A stretch of DNA of 64,000 nt from Fallopia convolvulus (lineage: Eukaryota; Streptophyta; Magnoliopsida; Caryophyllales; Polygonaceae), in assembly GCA_964016875.1 (NCBI GenBank), contig OZ024728.1:24675328-24739327 (forward strand), written 5' to 3'. Numbering within the stretch: the stretch's first letter is position 1; every line of letters starts with the position of its first letter. A program made the translations under genes and the position numbers. The notes below the pieces were generated by a model, which was not told the origin of the DNA, made no database searches, and saw nothing but the letters and a program-made list of their open reading frames with translations. Below, piece by piece: positions 12,183-21,928 of this stretch.

Positions 12183-13212
12183 TTGGATTATGATTTTCTC
12201 CCAAATTTTGAGCCCCTTTCTTATGAACAAGCCAACAGATTTGCAGTTTGGCAAGATGCCATGAAGGCTGAAATTGATGCTCTTCATTTAAATCACACAT
12301 GGGAGATTGTGGATTTGCCTAGAGGAAAAAAAAACCTATCACTTGTAAATGGGTGTATTAGGTTAAGAGAAAGGCTGATGGAAGTATTGAGAGACACAAG
12401 GCAAGGTTAGTTGTGAGAGGGTTCACTCAAAAGGAAGGGGTGGATTATAATGAGACTTTTCTATTGTGATTAAGTTGACTAATTTGAGGGCTCTTGTTTA
12501 TGTGGCTTTGAAGAAGAATTGGTGTCTTTCTCAGCTAGATGTCAACAACGCTTTTCTTCATGGGGATCTTGATGAAGAGGTGTTTATGAAGATTCCTTTG
12601 GGTCTTTTTGTTGATAATGACAAAGTTGTTTATAGACTGAAGAAATGTTTGTATGGATTGAAACAAGCTTCTTGCCAATGGTATGCTAAATCGTCATCTT
12701 TACTTCGATCGACTACTCATTGTTTTCTAAACATTCAACTAATGGAGGGGTTTTTGTTGTTGTCTATGCGGACGATATTCTTCTCACATGGGATGATCTT
12801 GATGAGATTATGCAGCTTAAGTCCTTCCTAGATGATCAATTTCGCATCAAAGATTTGGGAAGATTACATTACTTTCTAGGAATTGAGTTTATTGATACTC
12901 CTCAACGGATGCTCATTAGTCAGAGAAAGTTTATTGTTGAAATTCTGACTGATTTTGGTCCTATTGATGATTGTGCAACCAATCCATTTGATCCTAGACT
13001 TAAGCTCTTGCCTACAGATGGTGAATTGTTGCTTGACCCTCTACATTATAGCAAATTTATTGGGAAATTAAACTTCTTGGTTCATACACGCCTGATCTTG
13101 CCTTTTCTGTTCAATTCTTGAGTCAATTTAATCATACTCCTCGTCAGCCACATTTGAGTACTGCTTACAGAGTTTTGGATTACTTAAAAGGTACTCATTC
13201 AAAGGCTTTGTT
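12183..13212 (+). pseudogene. copia reverse transcriptase remnant
   Basis: The segments follow copia RT order: EPLSYEQANRFAVWQDAMKAE (12210-12275), QLDVNNAFLHGDLDEEVFM (12530-12590), YGLKQASCQWY (12650-12680), the catalytic box VVVYADDILLT (12750-12785) and DLGRLHYFLGIE (12855-12890). The metal-binding YADD is intact, but frames change at about 12410, 12465 and 12720. The reading stops in YLKGTHSKALF at the TTGTT target site of the solo LTR at 13213. Confidence 0.9.
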
Positions 13213-15833
13213 TGTAAGACTCGGATTTCCGTTGCAAAGAAGACTTTAATTCCGTCCAAACCTCGACCTATTGATTCAAATCTACCATTCTTTGTTGTTG
13301 GGCCAAAGAGCCCAATTTGTGTTGGAAACTCGAACCCACACCTGCTTTGTTTCCCCTTCTCACCTTTTCCTCTCCATTACCCTACTTTTCTTTTATCTTT
13401 CCCCTGCAATACTTGTGCGCCGCTCACCACACATCAAAGAAAGAGATCGAGGGCCACACCTCGCATCTTGCCTGTCGTCGTCCCTTTCCAACGCCTCTCA
13501 CAATCGCCTTCTCTTCCCCTCGCTCCTCGTCTAGTCGCTCGGAATGCCAACTTAAATCTCGGTCCAGGAGATGAACTTCGTTCAAGCCGCCTTATCGCCG
13601 TCGCCAAGAACCTGCTGTAAGATCGTGCCCGTCCTCTCACCGCCAATCTTGGTCAAAGTCGATGGGAGGAGCCACAGTGCGCCGACGTCACTCGAACAGG
13701 CATGGCCGCATCATGAAACGTCAAAGGAATCGCCCTAGAGCTCGTCGCGAGCCACCATTTTGTCCTCAACTCGCCTGCCCCTTTCGACCGCCGGTAAGGA
13801 CCCACTCGTACCCTTCTATTCCACCCGTTTCCTCCCTTTACTTCGTTCCTTGCTGAGTTGTCGATGTCATACAAGCAGACCTTGTTCAGTGTGGGTCGAA
13901 CCCGCCACCAATCGAAGGACTTGGTCGTTGTTGTGCATCATTGCCATCGAGAGGAGCTGGTTTCGCCGCTAGAAGTGAGTCGCCCGCCGTCGAGTCAGCT
14001 TTGTTGTGAGAGTCGGGTCTTCTCGAGAATCCGGCTTGGAGGCTTGCTAAATTCCATCCTTGAGGTTGAAATCTACCTTGGTTCAATTTAATGTTTCGTT
14101 GGTTGAATTACTTTTCTAGAACACGATTGTTGAATGTGAATGTATTGGTTGGAATTTTGATACTTAATTTGATAAGTAGTGGTGCTCAGTGATATGGTGT
14201 TGTCGTTGATATCGGTTCAATTGTAATGTTGTCATTGAAATAGTTAATTCATTCTTTTTAGAAATGGTTATTGAATTTGTTGTGGTTTTAATTATGTCTT
14301 GATCTAGATTAGTAGTTTAGAATACTACTATACTAATAGACCCGTCTTGTAAAATAAAAGTGTTGCTTTAGAAGCGTGCTAGTAACTAGTAATCTAGGTT
14401 AGAATCGAACGAATCACTTTGGATGGGTTGGTTTGGAAAATTATAAGTGCTCACCTAAGATCGATAACATCAACAAGAATAAATTAGAAGGAACTCTTAG
14501 CTTGTTTGAGGCGTTAAGTTTCGTGTTTTGCTCTCTTCGGGAGTTATAGTTTGGCTTATTGAATTGTTAGGAATCGGTAACGTTCACGTGTGACTAGTTC
14601 GAGCCTAAGCTACGTATTTGTGTTCGTCTCTTGAGGTAAGTCGTTCTCGACTTGCTCGGCTTTATTCTAGTCTTTTTAGATTTCATGTCGTGATTGTGAG
14701 ATTGGTTTTGGGAATTAGTCCCGAATGTATGTTTTTCCATGTGAAATGTTTTCATGCATGATGTGATGCGCTTTCCATTTCAAACGTTTTCTCGTAAAAG
14801 AAATAGTATCGCTTTCTCTGTGCTGGCAGCGTAACCGGCACGATCATGTGCGATGATTGTCGGTGGCGAAGAGGCGTCTAGCCATGGTCGTGTGTCGGCT
14901 GGGCCCCTTTAAAAATAAAAATTGATTGCTTGTTTTTGGCAAGTGCTCTAGTGGAGGCTTGACCAGGGGTTGGAAGGATGACGTGTATAAAAAGTGAGAG
15001 GGCATGCCTCTGCACTCGGGCGCAGGGAGTTAGCGTCGTAGATGGGAATGCGGTGGAGGAAGGGAGAATTGCATTTCCCAATAGGTTTGTGAATGGTTTT
15101 GTTGTGTGTTTGTGTGTGATTACTTAGTTGGCTTCCGACCTTGTGAATTTTTGTTACGTTTGATGAATTGCTTGTGTCGTTGTCTTTCTCTTTATTTGTT
15201 GAATGTCGAAGTGTTGGCTATTATTTCAAACGCCTTACTTCTGTGCTTATTATTTAAATTGTTGGTATGTTTCGTTGTTTTTTTTTTCTTTCACCCGTTA
15301 TCTAGATTTTGAGATGTGTGTTGACCTATTATGTTATGTTCTATTAACTTGTTAAAGGTTAAGTTGTTGGATATTTAATTGTTTTCGAACGTCTTACTAT
15401 TGCCGCTTGTTATCTAGCTTGCCTAGGATAGTAGCTGACCCCTCAGGGACTTTTATTTTTCAGTTACAGGCACTTCTACAGGTCCCGTGTTGGAGCCTAG
15501 GCAGGATGTCGCAGTGGATCGTTGTCGCGCATGTCATTAGGCGTTAGAGTGGTTTGAGTGTTCTGGTTTAGTCTTAGTTATGATTTTGGAAGCTTTCTCT
15601 TTTTGCTGACTTATGTGGGTTGTCAGGTTATTTATGGTTTGTTTCAGTTGTTGGGACCTCTTGCATGACATTTTACAGATATGTTTTAATAAAAGATAGT
15701 TGGATTATTTAAATTCATTTTCTCGTCGTGCTCGAGTTGCAAGGTCCAAATGTTTATTTGTCAAACTGGTTCTGGTAGTGCCCGAGAGGGTCAACTACCG
15801 AGTAGCGCCCCGACGTTAAGACGGGGTGTTACA
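13213..15833 (+). mobile_element. Solo LTR (2.62 kb) inserted in the copia element
   Basis: It starts TGTAAGACTCGG and ends ACGGGGTGTTACA. The 5 bp before (13208-13212) and after (15834-15838) are both TTGTT, a perfect 5-bp target duplication. Copia coding sequence stops at one edge and resumes at the other. No internal pol domain, second LTR or primer site is seen, which fits LTR-LTR recombination. The GGGGTGTTACA end is shared with the LTR ending at 9730, but the bodies look unrelated. GC-richer ORFs at 13.3-14.1 kb show no domain. Confidence 0.85.
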
Positions 15834-15838
15834 TTGTT

Positions 15839-16337
15839 GCTCAATAATAAACCAGAATTTAAGCTCCAAGCCTAATGTGATGCTGATTGGGCCACTTGCA
15901 CTCATTCTCGTCGGTATGTTAGTGGTTTTCTAGTCTTATTTGGAGGGAATTTGCTTTCTTGGAAGTCTAAAAAGCAACAAACCATTTCCTTGTCCTCAGC
16001 TGAAGCAAAATACAGGTCTTTAAGGAGAGTTTGTGTTGAATTGTCCTGGTTAAGCAGGTTATTAGTTGAGCTAACTGTTGAAGGCATCATTTCCATTCAA
16101 GTCAAGTGTGACAACCAATCTGCCATCTATATTGCGAAGAACCTTGTGTTTCATGAGAGGACGAAACACATAGAACTCGAATGTCACTTTGTACGTGAGA
16201 AATTGCTCGAGGGATTAGTTGATTTGTCTCATTGTTCTTCTTATAATCAAATGGCAGATTTCCTTACCAAACCTTTGCCTGGTATTAGAATCAGGTCTAT
16301 GTTTTCCAAGATGGGGATTTTGGATCCTCCATCTTGA
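15839..16337 (+). pseudogene. copia RNase H remnant
   Basis: After the solo LTR the copia frame resumes: CDADWATCTHSRRYVSGFLV (about 15880-15935), SWKSKKQQTISLSSAEAKYRSL (15958-16020), VKCDNQSAIYIAKN (16103-16142), FHERTKHIELECHFVRE (16150-16200) and ADFLTKPLPG. The acidic residues of copia RNase H (DAD, SSAEAE-type E, CDNQSA D) are visible. One stop (LQA*CDADW) lies near the left end. The reading ends just before the polypurine tract and 3' LTR. Confidence 0.9.
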
Positions 16338-16344
16338 GAGGGGG

Positions 16345-16559
16345 TGTAGACATATATACACATGAGTATTTTAAAGCCTTAGCTGGCTATAGTATAAATA
16401 CTAGGTTCATTGTACAAAGTTTGGTAAGAGAGAGATTAATAAAATACTTTTCCAAAACAAACTTTCCCGCTCTTTTTCCTTCTTCTCTTTCTTCCTTCAT
16501 TTCTTCTTTCATTTTGTTGAATCTTCTCTATTCAATCTCGATTCAATAAAAACAATTCA
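16345..16559 (+). mobile_element. copia 3' LTR (short)
   Basis: It follows the purine tract GAGAGGGGG and starts TGTAGACATATATAC. TATAAATA lies at 16393-16400 and an AATAAA signal at 16545-16550. A CA at 16558-16559 is a plausible end, giving about 215 bp, but with no 5' LTR to compare the end is uncertain. Confidence 0.6.
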
Positions 16560-16675
16560 TAGCCTTTCAATCCATTTAGTTCGTCTAAGTCCGCCTAGGG
16601 CCCGCTTAGCGTTTTTTTTAGAACACTGCTTCCAACGGTGGCTACTTCAAGCGGTGTGCTGAACGTGGAGGTAAT

Positions 16676-16863
16676 CTTCCCCACGGAGGGCACCAATTGT
16701 TAAAAATAAATTGTAACAAAAAAATAGGGTAGAGATGAGAAGAGAAGAGAGAATTAAGAATTTTTCCGAGAAAATTGAATACCTTTTATTAATTATAGGT
16801 CTTTTTAAATAGAGATAAAGGGGTGAAAATATTTCCAAAATATTAAATATATTATTGCCTTAA
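16676..16863 (-). mobile_element. Minus-strand LTR end with primer-binding-site-like sequence (candidate)
   Basis: Read on the minus strand, an LTR-like end ATTTTTAACA (plus 16697-16706) is followed by ATTGGTGCCCTCCGTGGGG. That resembles the primer-binding region after the 5' LTR of plant Tat/Athila-type elements (TTGGCGCCGTC...GGGG). A TATA-like CTATTTAAAAAG lies on the same strand at about 16800-16812. The LTR body is interrupted at 16864 by a TIR element and may resume at 17742; its far end is not clear. Confidence 0.4.
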
Positions 16864-17730
16864 AGATTGAATCAAATGAAAATGGGTCATCATGAAAACT
16901 AAGAACAAATCTGGACCATCCGATTGAAACACTAGAAATGAATCTAGGACATCCGATTAAAAAAATAAAAATAATAAAAAAATAATAATTTTTTAATTTT
17001 TTTTAATTTTCTTACTTTATTTTTTAAGTCTTTTTGTGTATGTAGAATGATGTAAATCAAGTATGAACATAAGGCCATAAAACGTGAACATGCAATACTA
17101 ATATGTGAACGTACCTATATTATATGTGAACGTATACTAAATTTTCTGAAGTTAAAAATTGGTTATATGTGAACAGCCCTTGTAATAATTTGAACATGTG
17201 TATAAAATATGTGAACAGAACGTAAAATGTCAACCGTCGTGTTTTTAGTAAAAATAAGCGAAAAAATAAAAAAAATATTTTTTTGTCAATTTTTTTTAAG
17301 TTGTTTAACGCCTATATTATGATTTAATCGAACATGAACATATGACCATAAAACATGAACAAACAATAATAATATGTTAACACACTTTTAATATATGTGA
17401 ACATATTATAAAATCTCTTAACTGAAAAATGTGATAATATGTGAACATGTCTTATAATAGTGTGAACATATGCATAAAATATATGAGCGTAACGTAAAAA
17501 ATCAAATTTCGTGTTTTTGGCAAAAACAAGCGAAACTAAGAAAATTAAAAAAAATTATTTTTTATTTTTTTATTTTTTAAATTTTTTTATTTTTTAAAAT
17601 TTTTTATTTTTTGTCAAAATTATCATTTTGCCCCTATCTCTTCTAATCTTAACCATCCATTTCTCAAATCTAAGGGTCCTCATTTGTTCTTAGTTTTCAT
17701 GATAAGCCCATTTCTATGTGAATCAACCTC
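16864..17730. mobile_element. Non-autonomous MULE-like TIR element (867 bp)
   Basis: The terminal inverted repeats are about 48 bp and imperfect. The left one contains CATGAAAACTAAGAACAAAT and the right one its inverse ATTTGTTCTTAGTTTTCATG. Outside them is an 11-bp direct repeat, TATTGCCTTAA (16853-16863) and TATTACCTTAA (17731-17741), one mismatch, close to the 9-bp duplication typical of Mutator-like elements. The interior is very AT-rich, has no ORF and contains a two-copy internal repeat. Confidence 0.65.
17046..17545. repeat. Two-copy internal tandem repeat (about 260-270 bp)
   Basis: Copy 1 (about 17046-17275) and copy 2 (about 17320-17545) share ordered blocks. These are CATAA/TGACCATAAAAC.TGAACA, AATATGT.AAC, ATATGTGAACAT, ATAAAATAT.TGA, a GTAACGTAAAA-like block, and TTCGTGTTTTTAG/GGCAAAAA.AAGCGAAA. 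Both end in A/T homopolymer runs. The motif TATGTGAACRT recurs several times per copy. Confidence 0.65.
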
Positions 17731-17741
17731 TATTACCTTAA

Positions 17742-18647
17742 GAAAAAAGTCATAAAGTTATACCAAAAAAAAGGAAATAAGTCATGAATAATATCCTAAT
17801 TTATTTTGACCAAATACTCACAATAATTATGTCAAAGAAAAGGGGTAATATAGGAAGCGCATCTAATTTCTTTTTGCTAGAAATTGAGTGTTAATATAAT
17901 TTGAGTTGAGCACTTGAGCCTATATATATCACTATTCTCAGATTCCTTTTCTACTAGGTCACAATTCATCTCGATTGATTAGATGTAAGAGAATAAAAAA
18001 TTTCTTCCTTTTGTTTTGAAAAAGTATATTCTTTTCTTTTTTGTTCTTTACACTGAACTAACTGCAACGTTTTGTGTTAATTTGTGGAGAACAAGTTTTG
18101 TCCGGAATGGAGAACAAGTTTTGTGTCAATTTAATTTTTGGTTTGGAGTGGTTTTATAAAATTAAACTTAAATAATATGTGTGCTATTGAGGTAGCAATT
18201 TTCGAAAGTTATAAATATAATTAAACAGAGATCCTTGTAATTTTAAGAAACAGACATGTATCAATCAATACAAAAATTATAATTCTACCAAAACAAAAAT
18301 ACGAATATTATAATATCATTTAATACCAAGTATTGTTATCCACACATTAGCAAACTGATCGACTTACATCTCTCGACAAGAAATACAATGTTGTAAATAT
18401 ATGTTGTCAACAAATACAATCTCAATGTCAAATTCATCATTGAAAATAATTCTAAAGTAAAAAACCAAAACAATGAAGAATGCACAACATACAATAAAAA
18501 AATCAGATAAAAAAATAAATTAAAAAAAAAAAGAAGAATAAACGAAGATAGATCATACATACACACATTGCAACGAAACACTCAACGTGAAAGAACAAGA
18601 CTCAAACTGATCATGAATTCACACCCCTCCGGCCTTGATGGATCTTC
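17742..18647. other. AT-rich non-coding stretch, 3' flank of the NHL gene
   Basis: No domain-bearing ORF is seen. The left part may continue the minus-strand LTR interrupted at 16864. The right part, adjacent to the stop codon at 18648, would hold the 3' UTR of the minus-strand NHL gene. Confidence 0.4.
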
Positions 18648-19265
18648 TTATATGTCAACATCACACTTCATTGGCCGAAACCTCTTGGGATCAGAGAAGA
18701 CGACCAAAGGAGCACACTTCACCCTGAGCTTGTAATGCCTCGATTTCCACCTCCCCACCTTAAACCTCAGCTTCCCTCTGACCCTCAGCTCGAGCTTCAC
18801 AGCGCCGCCGGTCCTCTCCCTCTTCAGGGCCTGCTCGTGGTCCCCGTCAAGCACGGCATTGCGGGCCACCACTTCGGGCCTGACCCGGGTCACATCCTTG
18901 TGGCCTTGGAAGAACGGGCTCATCACTTGGGCCGCCAGGTTCTGCCCCTGGTACAACACGCTCACCTCCATCGTGTCGTGGTACACCGAGACCCGTTTGT
19001 TGGGGTTGTAAACCCTGACGGTGAAGTAGAAGGTCGAGTTGAGCTTCGAGTCTGCGAGGCTGTAGCCGTGGATGGATGCCTCGTCGACCGAGACTTGGAG
19101 CTTCTTAGGGCGGAGGACGAGCCATGTGATGAGGATGATTAGGCCCACGAGGACGATTAGGGCTAGGAGGGCCAGGGCTATGGTTTTGGCCATGGAGGAT
19201 TGTGGTGTCGTCCCGGGTCGGGAGGACGTTGGTTGGGAAGGCCTTGAAGCTGTGCCAAGTGCCAT
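18648..19265 (-). CDS. NDR1/HIN1-like (NHL) LEA_2 membrane protein, 205 aa
   Basis: This is a single exon with ATG at 19265. The N-terminus (1-27) is Ser/Thr/Pro-rich and followed by one strongly hydrophobic segment (about 28-51, ALLALIVLVGLIILITWLV), an uncleaved type II signal anchor. The rest (about 73-185) matches the LEA_2 beta-sandwich pattern of NHL proteins: LNSTFYFTVRVYNPNKRVSVYHDTM with the NPN motif, the YQGQNLA block and the V-R-GKLRFKVG strand. A short tail ends KCDVDI. Length is usual for the family. NHL proteins sit in the plasma membrane; some (NDR1, NHL3) act in pathogen responses and others have unknown roles, so the biological role here is inferred only by family. No frameshift or stop is seen. 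Confidence 0.93.
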   Translation of the reverse strand: MALGTASRPSQPTSSRPGTTPQSSMAKTIALALLALIVLVGLIILITWLVLRPKKLQVSVDEASIHGYSLADSKLNSTFYFTVRVYNPNKRVSVYHDTMEVSVLYQGQNLAAQVMSPFFQGHKDVTRVRPEVVARNAVLDGDHEQALKRERTGGAVKLELRVRGKLRFKVGRWKSRHYKLRVKCAPLVVFSDPKRFRPMKCDVDI

Positions 19266-19340
19266 CTTTAGCTCTTGTTGTGGGTTTAATTTGCTTCTCT
19301 AGGTTTGAGTTGGAGGAAGAATGTGTGGGTTTAATCGTGT

Positions 19341-19348
19341 TTATATAT
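19341..19348 (-). promoter_or_regulatory. Likely TATA box of the NHL gene
   Basis: The plus strand reads TTATATAT, so TATATAA on the minus strand, about 75 nt upstream of the ATG at 19265. Motif and spacing are plausible. There is no other evidence. Confidence 0.45.
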
Positions 19349-19920
19349 CAAAGAGGCAAAGAGAGACCCCAAATGTCCTTTGTTCGGGGGTAATCGTTTT
19401 ATAATCAGTTTTTGTGTGCTTTTGAGTTGTCATTTGGAACCTTTTTTTCTTTGGCCAAGTCTAAAGTATTTCTTGTATCAAACTCAAGACATCTTAAGAG
19501 AATTTTAGCTGAATTTGATCTTAGATTATAGGCAGGTAGGGTGCTACTCCGTTTTGCTGGGCCCCAATTGGATTCTTAATTGCAAGTTGAAATTTGGTTT
19601 TTAGAGGAACGAACCCACATTAATTGGAAATTCTTTGCTTCTTGTCTGAGTCATATAAGATACTTGTTCAATTGTAGGGGAGGATTATATTGTTACGCTG
19701 GAATATTCTTGTCCTCTTACTTTCCCCTTCTCTAAAATCTTATGCAAGCTAGTTTGATAAGAATAATGACAGTTAGAAAAGAAACTACTTTTTAAAACAT
19801 AAATATAAGAGGCTCTTTTACATATATTCTTACTTCTCTGTCAGTTGCTTTGTCATCAAGTTATTCCTAAATTTTTATAGAATTTACATGATATATTATA
19901 TATCCATGTAGAAGCGATTC
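19349..19920. other. NHL upstream intergenic region
   Basis: No gene or repeat structure is recognised. The stretch contains AT-rich sequence up to the target duplication of the LINE fragment at 19921-19936. Confidence 0.4.
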
Positions 19921-19936
19921 AAAAAAACAGCCTTCA

Positions 19937-20412
19937 TCTAACAAATAATCAAGCAACAGGAGGATTAATAATAAGGAACCATCATGGCCATGTTATTGAT
20001 ATAAAGATGTATAGCTTTGGTAAAACATCGGCGATTAAAGCAGAAGCTTTGGCATTTCGAGAAGCAATACGAGAAGCTAAAAATAGGAAACTAGAAAAGG
20101 TTGAAATTGAAGGTGACAATCTGCAAGTCATAAATGCGGTTAAAGGCTTGTCTAAATGCCCGTGGGAGGTTGAGATTATAATCTCCGACATCCTTGTCTC
20201 CATCTATGGAGCCCGGGATATGTATATTAACCACACTCCTAGGGAGTGTAACGCTGTGGCCGATAAAATTGCTAGATTGGGCCATAGTCTCCCCACCGAG
20301 TTCATTAAGACTCATCCAGAACTGTTAGTTCTCATCCGAAAGGATGCTCTAGGACGCCCTCCGTAGGGAGTGCTTCCTAATTCTTACCTAATCAAAAAAA
20401 AAAAAAAAAAAA
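19937..20412 (+). mobile_element. 5'-truncated LINE insertion (RNase H tail plus poly(A))
   Basis: The 16-bp sequence AAAAAACAGCCTTCAT occurs at 19921-19936 and again at 20413-20428, flanking a segment that ends in a run of A (about 20395-20412). The body encodes only the last domain of an L1-type ORF2, so reverse transcription was cut short. The 3' end (IRKDALGRPP stop, then CTAATCAAAA) matches that of LINE-A at 46.9-47.0 kb, making it the same family. Confidence 0.9.
19940..20366 (+). pseudogene. LINE RNase H domain fragment
   Basis: The reading from about 19955 gives ATGGLIIRNHHGHVI, then KAEALAFREAIREAKN (metal-binding E), VEIEGDNLQVINAV (D) and HTPRECNAVADKIARLGH (final D). This is the RVT_3-type RNase H fold found at the C-terminus of plant LINE ORF2. 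An early stop breaks the N-terminal part and the catalytic first aspartate region is missing, so no function is expected. Confidence 0.85.
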
Positions 20413-20428
20413 AAAAAACAGCCTTCAT

Positions 20429-20979
20429 GTTAGACAACATTTTATGCTGTTATTAGATCGCTAAAACATTGTGATTTGTTAATTTGTTGGTTCTTGTTAG
20501 AGGCTTTCAACCAAAACCAAAAACTAGCTCAAGTTTGAAATAATGAGATTTAAAATAAATCCGAGACCCAAAAGTTGCCTCATCATAACTCATAAGTATC
20601 TGGCCTCGTATGATATAACAAATTGGCTCATTCAAAAGTTGCGGGCTAAATTAGGCCGAGTTCTCGTCAGCAATTTCTTATTATCGGCATTGAGGCCCAT
20701 TGGGTAAGAGGTTACATAAGATAAGAATGACAATTTTTGAGTTTGGCTAACCTATATGAATCTTAACATACCCATTACAATGTCTGAAACTAAAGCTCAC
20801 AATTCTCATATTGACATGTTTCATTTCATTATTAATCCGTATAATTTATATGTTATTAATTTTTTTACCACATGTGATGTGCATATTTTTACCACATCAT
20901 TCATATCACATTTACACGTAATATTATAATAGTATCAAATTCTAATACGTGATTTTTACCACATTAATGTTTAATCTCA
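20429..20979. other. Intergenic stretch between two LINE copies
   Basis: No ORF with a domain and no clear repeat are seen. It contains several CACAT/TACCACAT motifs. It ends at the 17-bp left target duplication of LINE-A (20980-20996). Confidence 0.4.
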
Positions 20980-21263
20980 TTTAGCACGACAATGCAGAAG
21001 AATCATTATCCATTCACTAGCAAGTAGCAACAGAAGCGCTTCACTGCTGTAAGAACTCAAATGACTCCCTCGCTCCCAGCCCCTCGTTCCCAAACCTCTG
21101 AACAGTACCCACAACATCCCAATCGAAACCCTAGATCTCGAAACCTAGCCCAATTTGGTGCAATAATCGTTCTAGTCCTCTGTCAAATCCAGAATAATGA
21201 AGAGAAACTCCATTTGTGGTGTGCTTTTGGCAGACTGTTACCCCGAAATCCCGAAACCGCTCA

Positions 21264-21480
21264 GGGCTTGTTTGTTTCAATACCCGGGTTGAAAAGAGGA
21301 ATCGGGTTGGAATAGGAATGAGCCATACCCACCTCAAAGAGAAGGTATGAGTTTATGTGTATTTTGAGGGAATGGGAATGAGCTATACCCAAACCTTGTT
21401 GCATACCAAATACTAAAAAGGGGATAGGCCATACCTAACCCGATTCCTTATACCTTAGGTATAAGGAATCAAACAGGCCC
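21264..21480. mobile_element. Tourist/Harbinger-like MITE (217 bp)
   Basis: It begins GGGCTTGTTTGTTTC and ends GAATCAAACAGGCCC, an imperfect inverted repeat. TCA flanks both sides (21261-21263 and 21481-21483), a 3-bp duplication as in PIF/Harbinger elements. The interior repeats GGGAATGAGC.ATACCC-like words and holds a near-palindrome CCTTATACCTTAGGTATAAGG before the right end. It is an insertion in the 5' part of LINE-A. The superfamily call rests on the TIR start and the 3-bp duplication. Confidence 0.7.
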
Positions 21481-21928
21481 TCATAGTTCTGACGGCGGTG
21501 ATAAATCAGGCCCGACACATGCCGACGCCCTTGAGTTCAACAAGGCTAGAAACAACCACATACCATCCAAGAGAAGGCGTCCAAAGAGGCTTAGGGGGCT
21601 CTATCTCTTGGAGCCCAAAGTGATTTGGAGTCTAGGGTTTGTTAAACTATGGTACTGTTCATTCCGGTTCTTCATGATTCTGTTCGGGGCAGCAGCGAGG
21701 CCTCAAACGGCGCGTCGTTTTAGGGAGAGAAGACAGGCGGAAGATCTTTGGGAAGGAAGTTGCCTCCTTCTCTGGATGAGCCATGATGGGCATAGTAAAG
21801 TCAGATCGATCAGGTTGTCTCTTTCCTCTCTAATCCTTGTGAAACTAGATTTACATTTGATAATCTCTTAATGGGTTTCTTATGCCTATAATCTGAATCG
21901 TTGGGAAGTCAACCTTCTAACACAAGTC

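Larger units (their letters stand above)
9731..16559 (+). mobile_element. 5'-truncated Ty1/copia retrotransposon, split by a solo LTR
   Basis: Domain remnants run in copia order on the plus strand: gag, CCHC-like knuckle, protease, integrase, reverse transcriptase, RNase H, then a polypurine tract (GAGAGGGGG, about 16336-16344) and a 3' LTR. The element lacks its 5' LTR and the N-terminus of gag because the LARD LTR ends at 9730. It is interrupted between reverse transcriptase and RNase H by the solo LTR at 13213-15833. Stops and frameshifts occur in every domain, so it is an old non-functional copy. Confidence 0.85.

Noticed and set aside
13271..14091. Overlapping ORFs of 64-87 codons on both strands
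   Set aside because: They lie inside the solo LTR and overlap each other, with no domain.
18735..19142. 135-codon plus-strand ORF
   Set aside because: Antisense shadow of the NHL gene.
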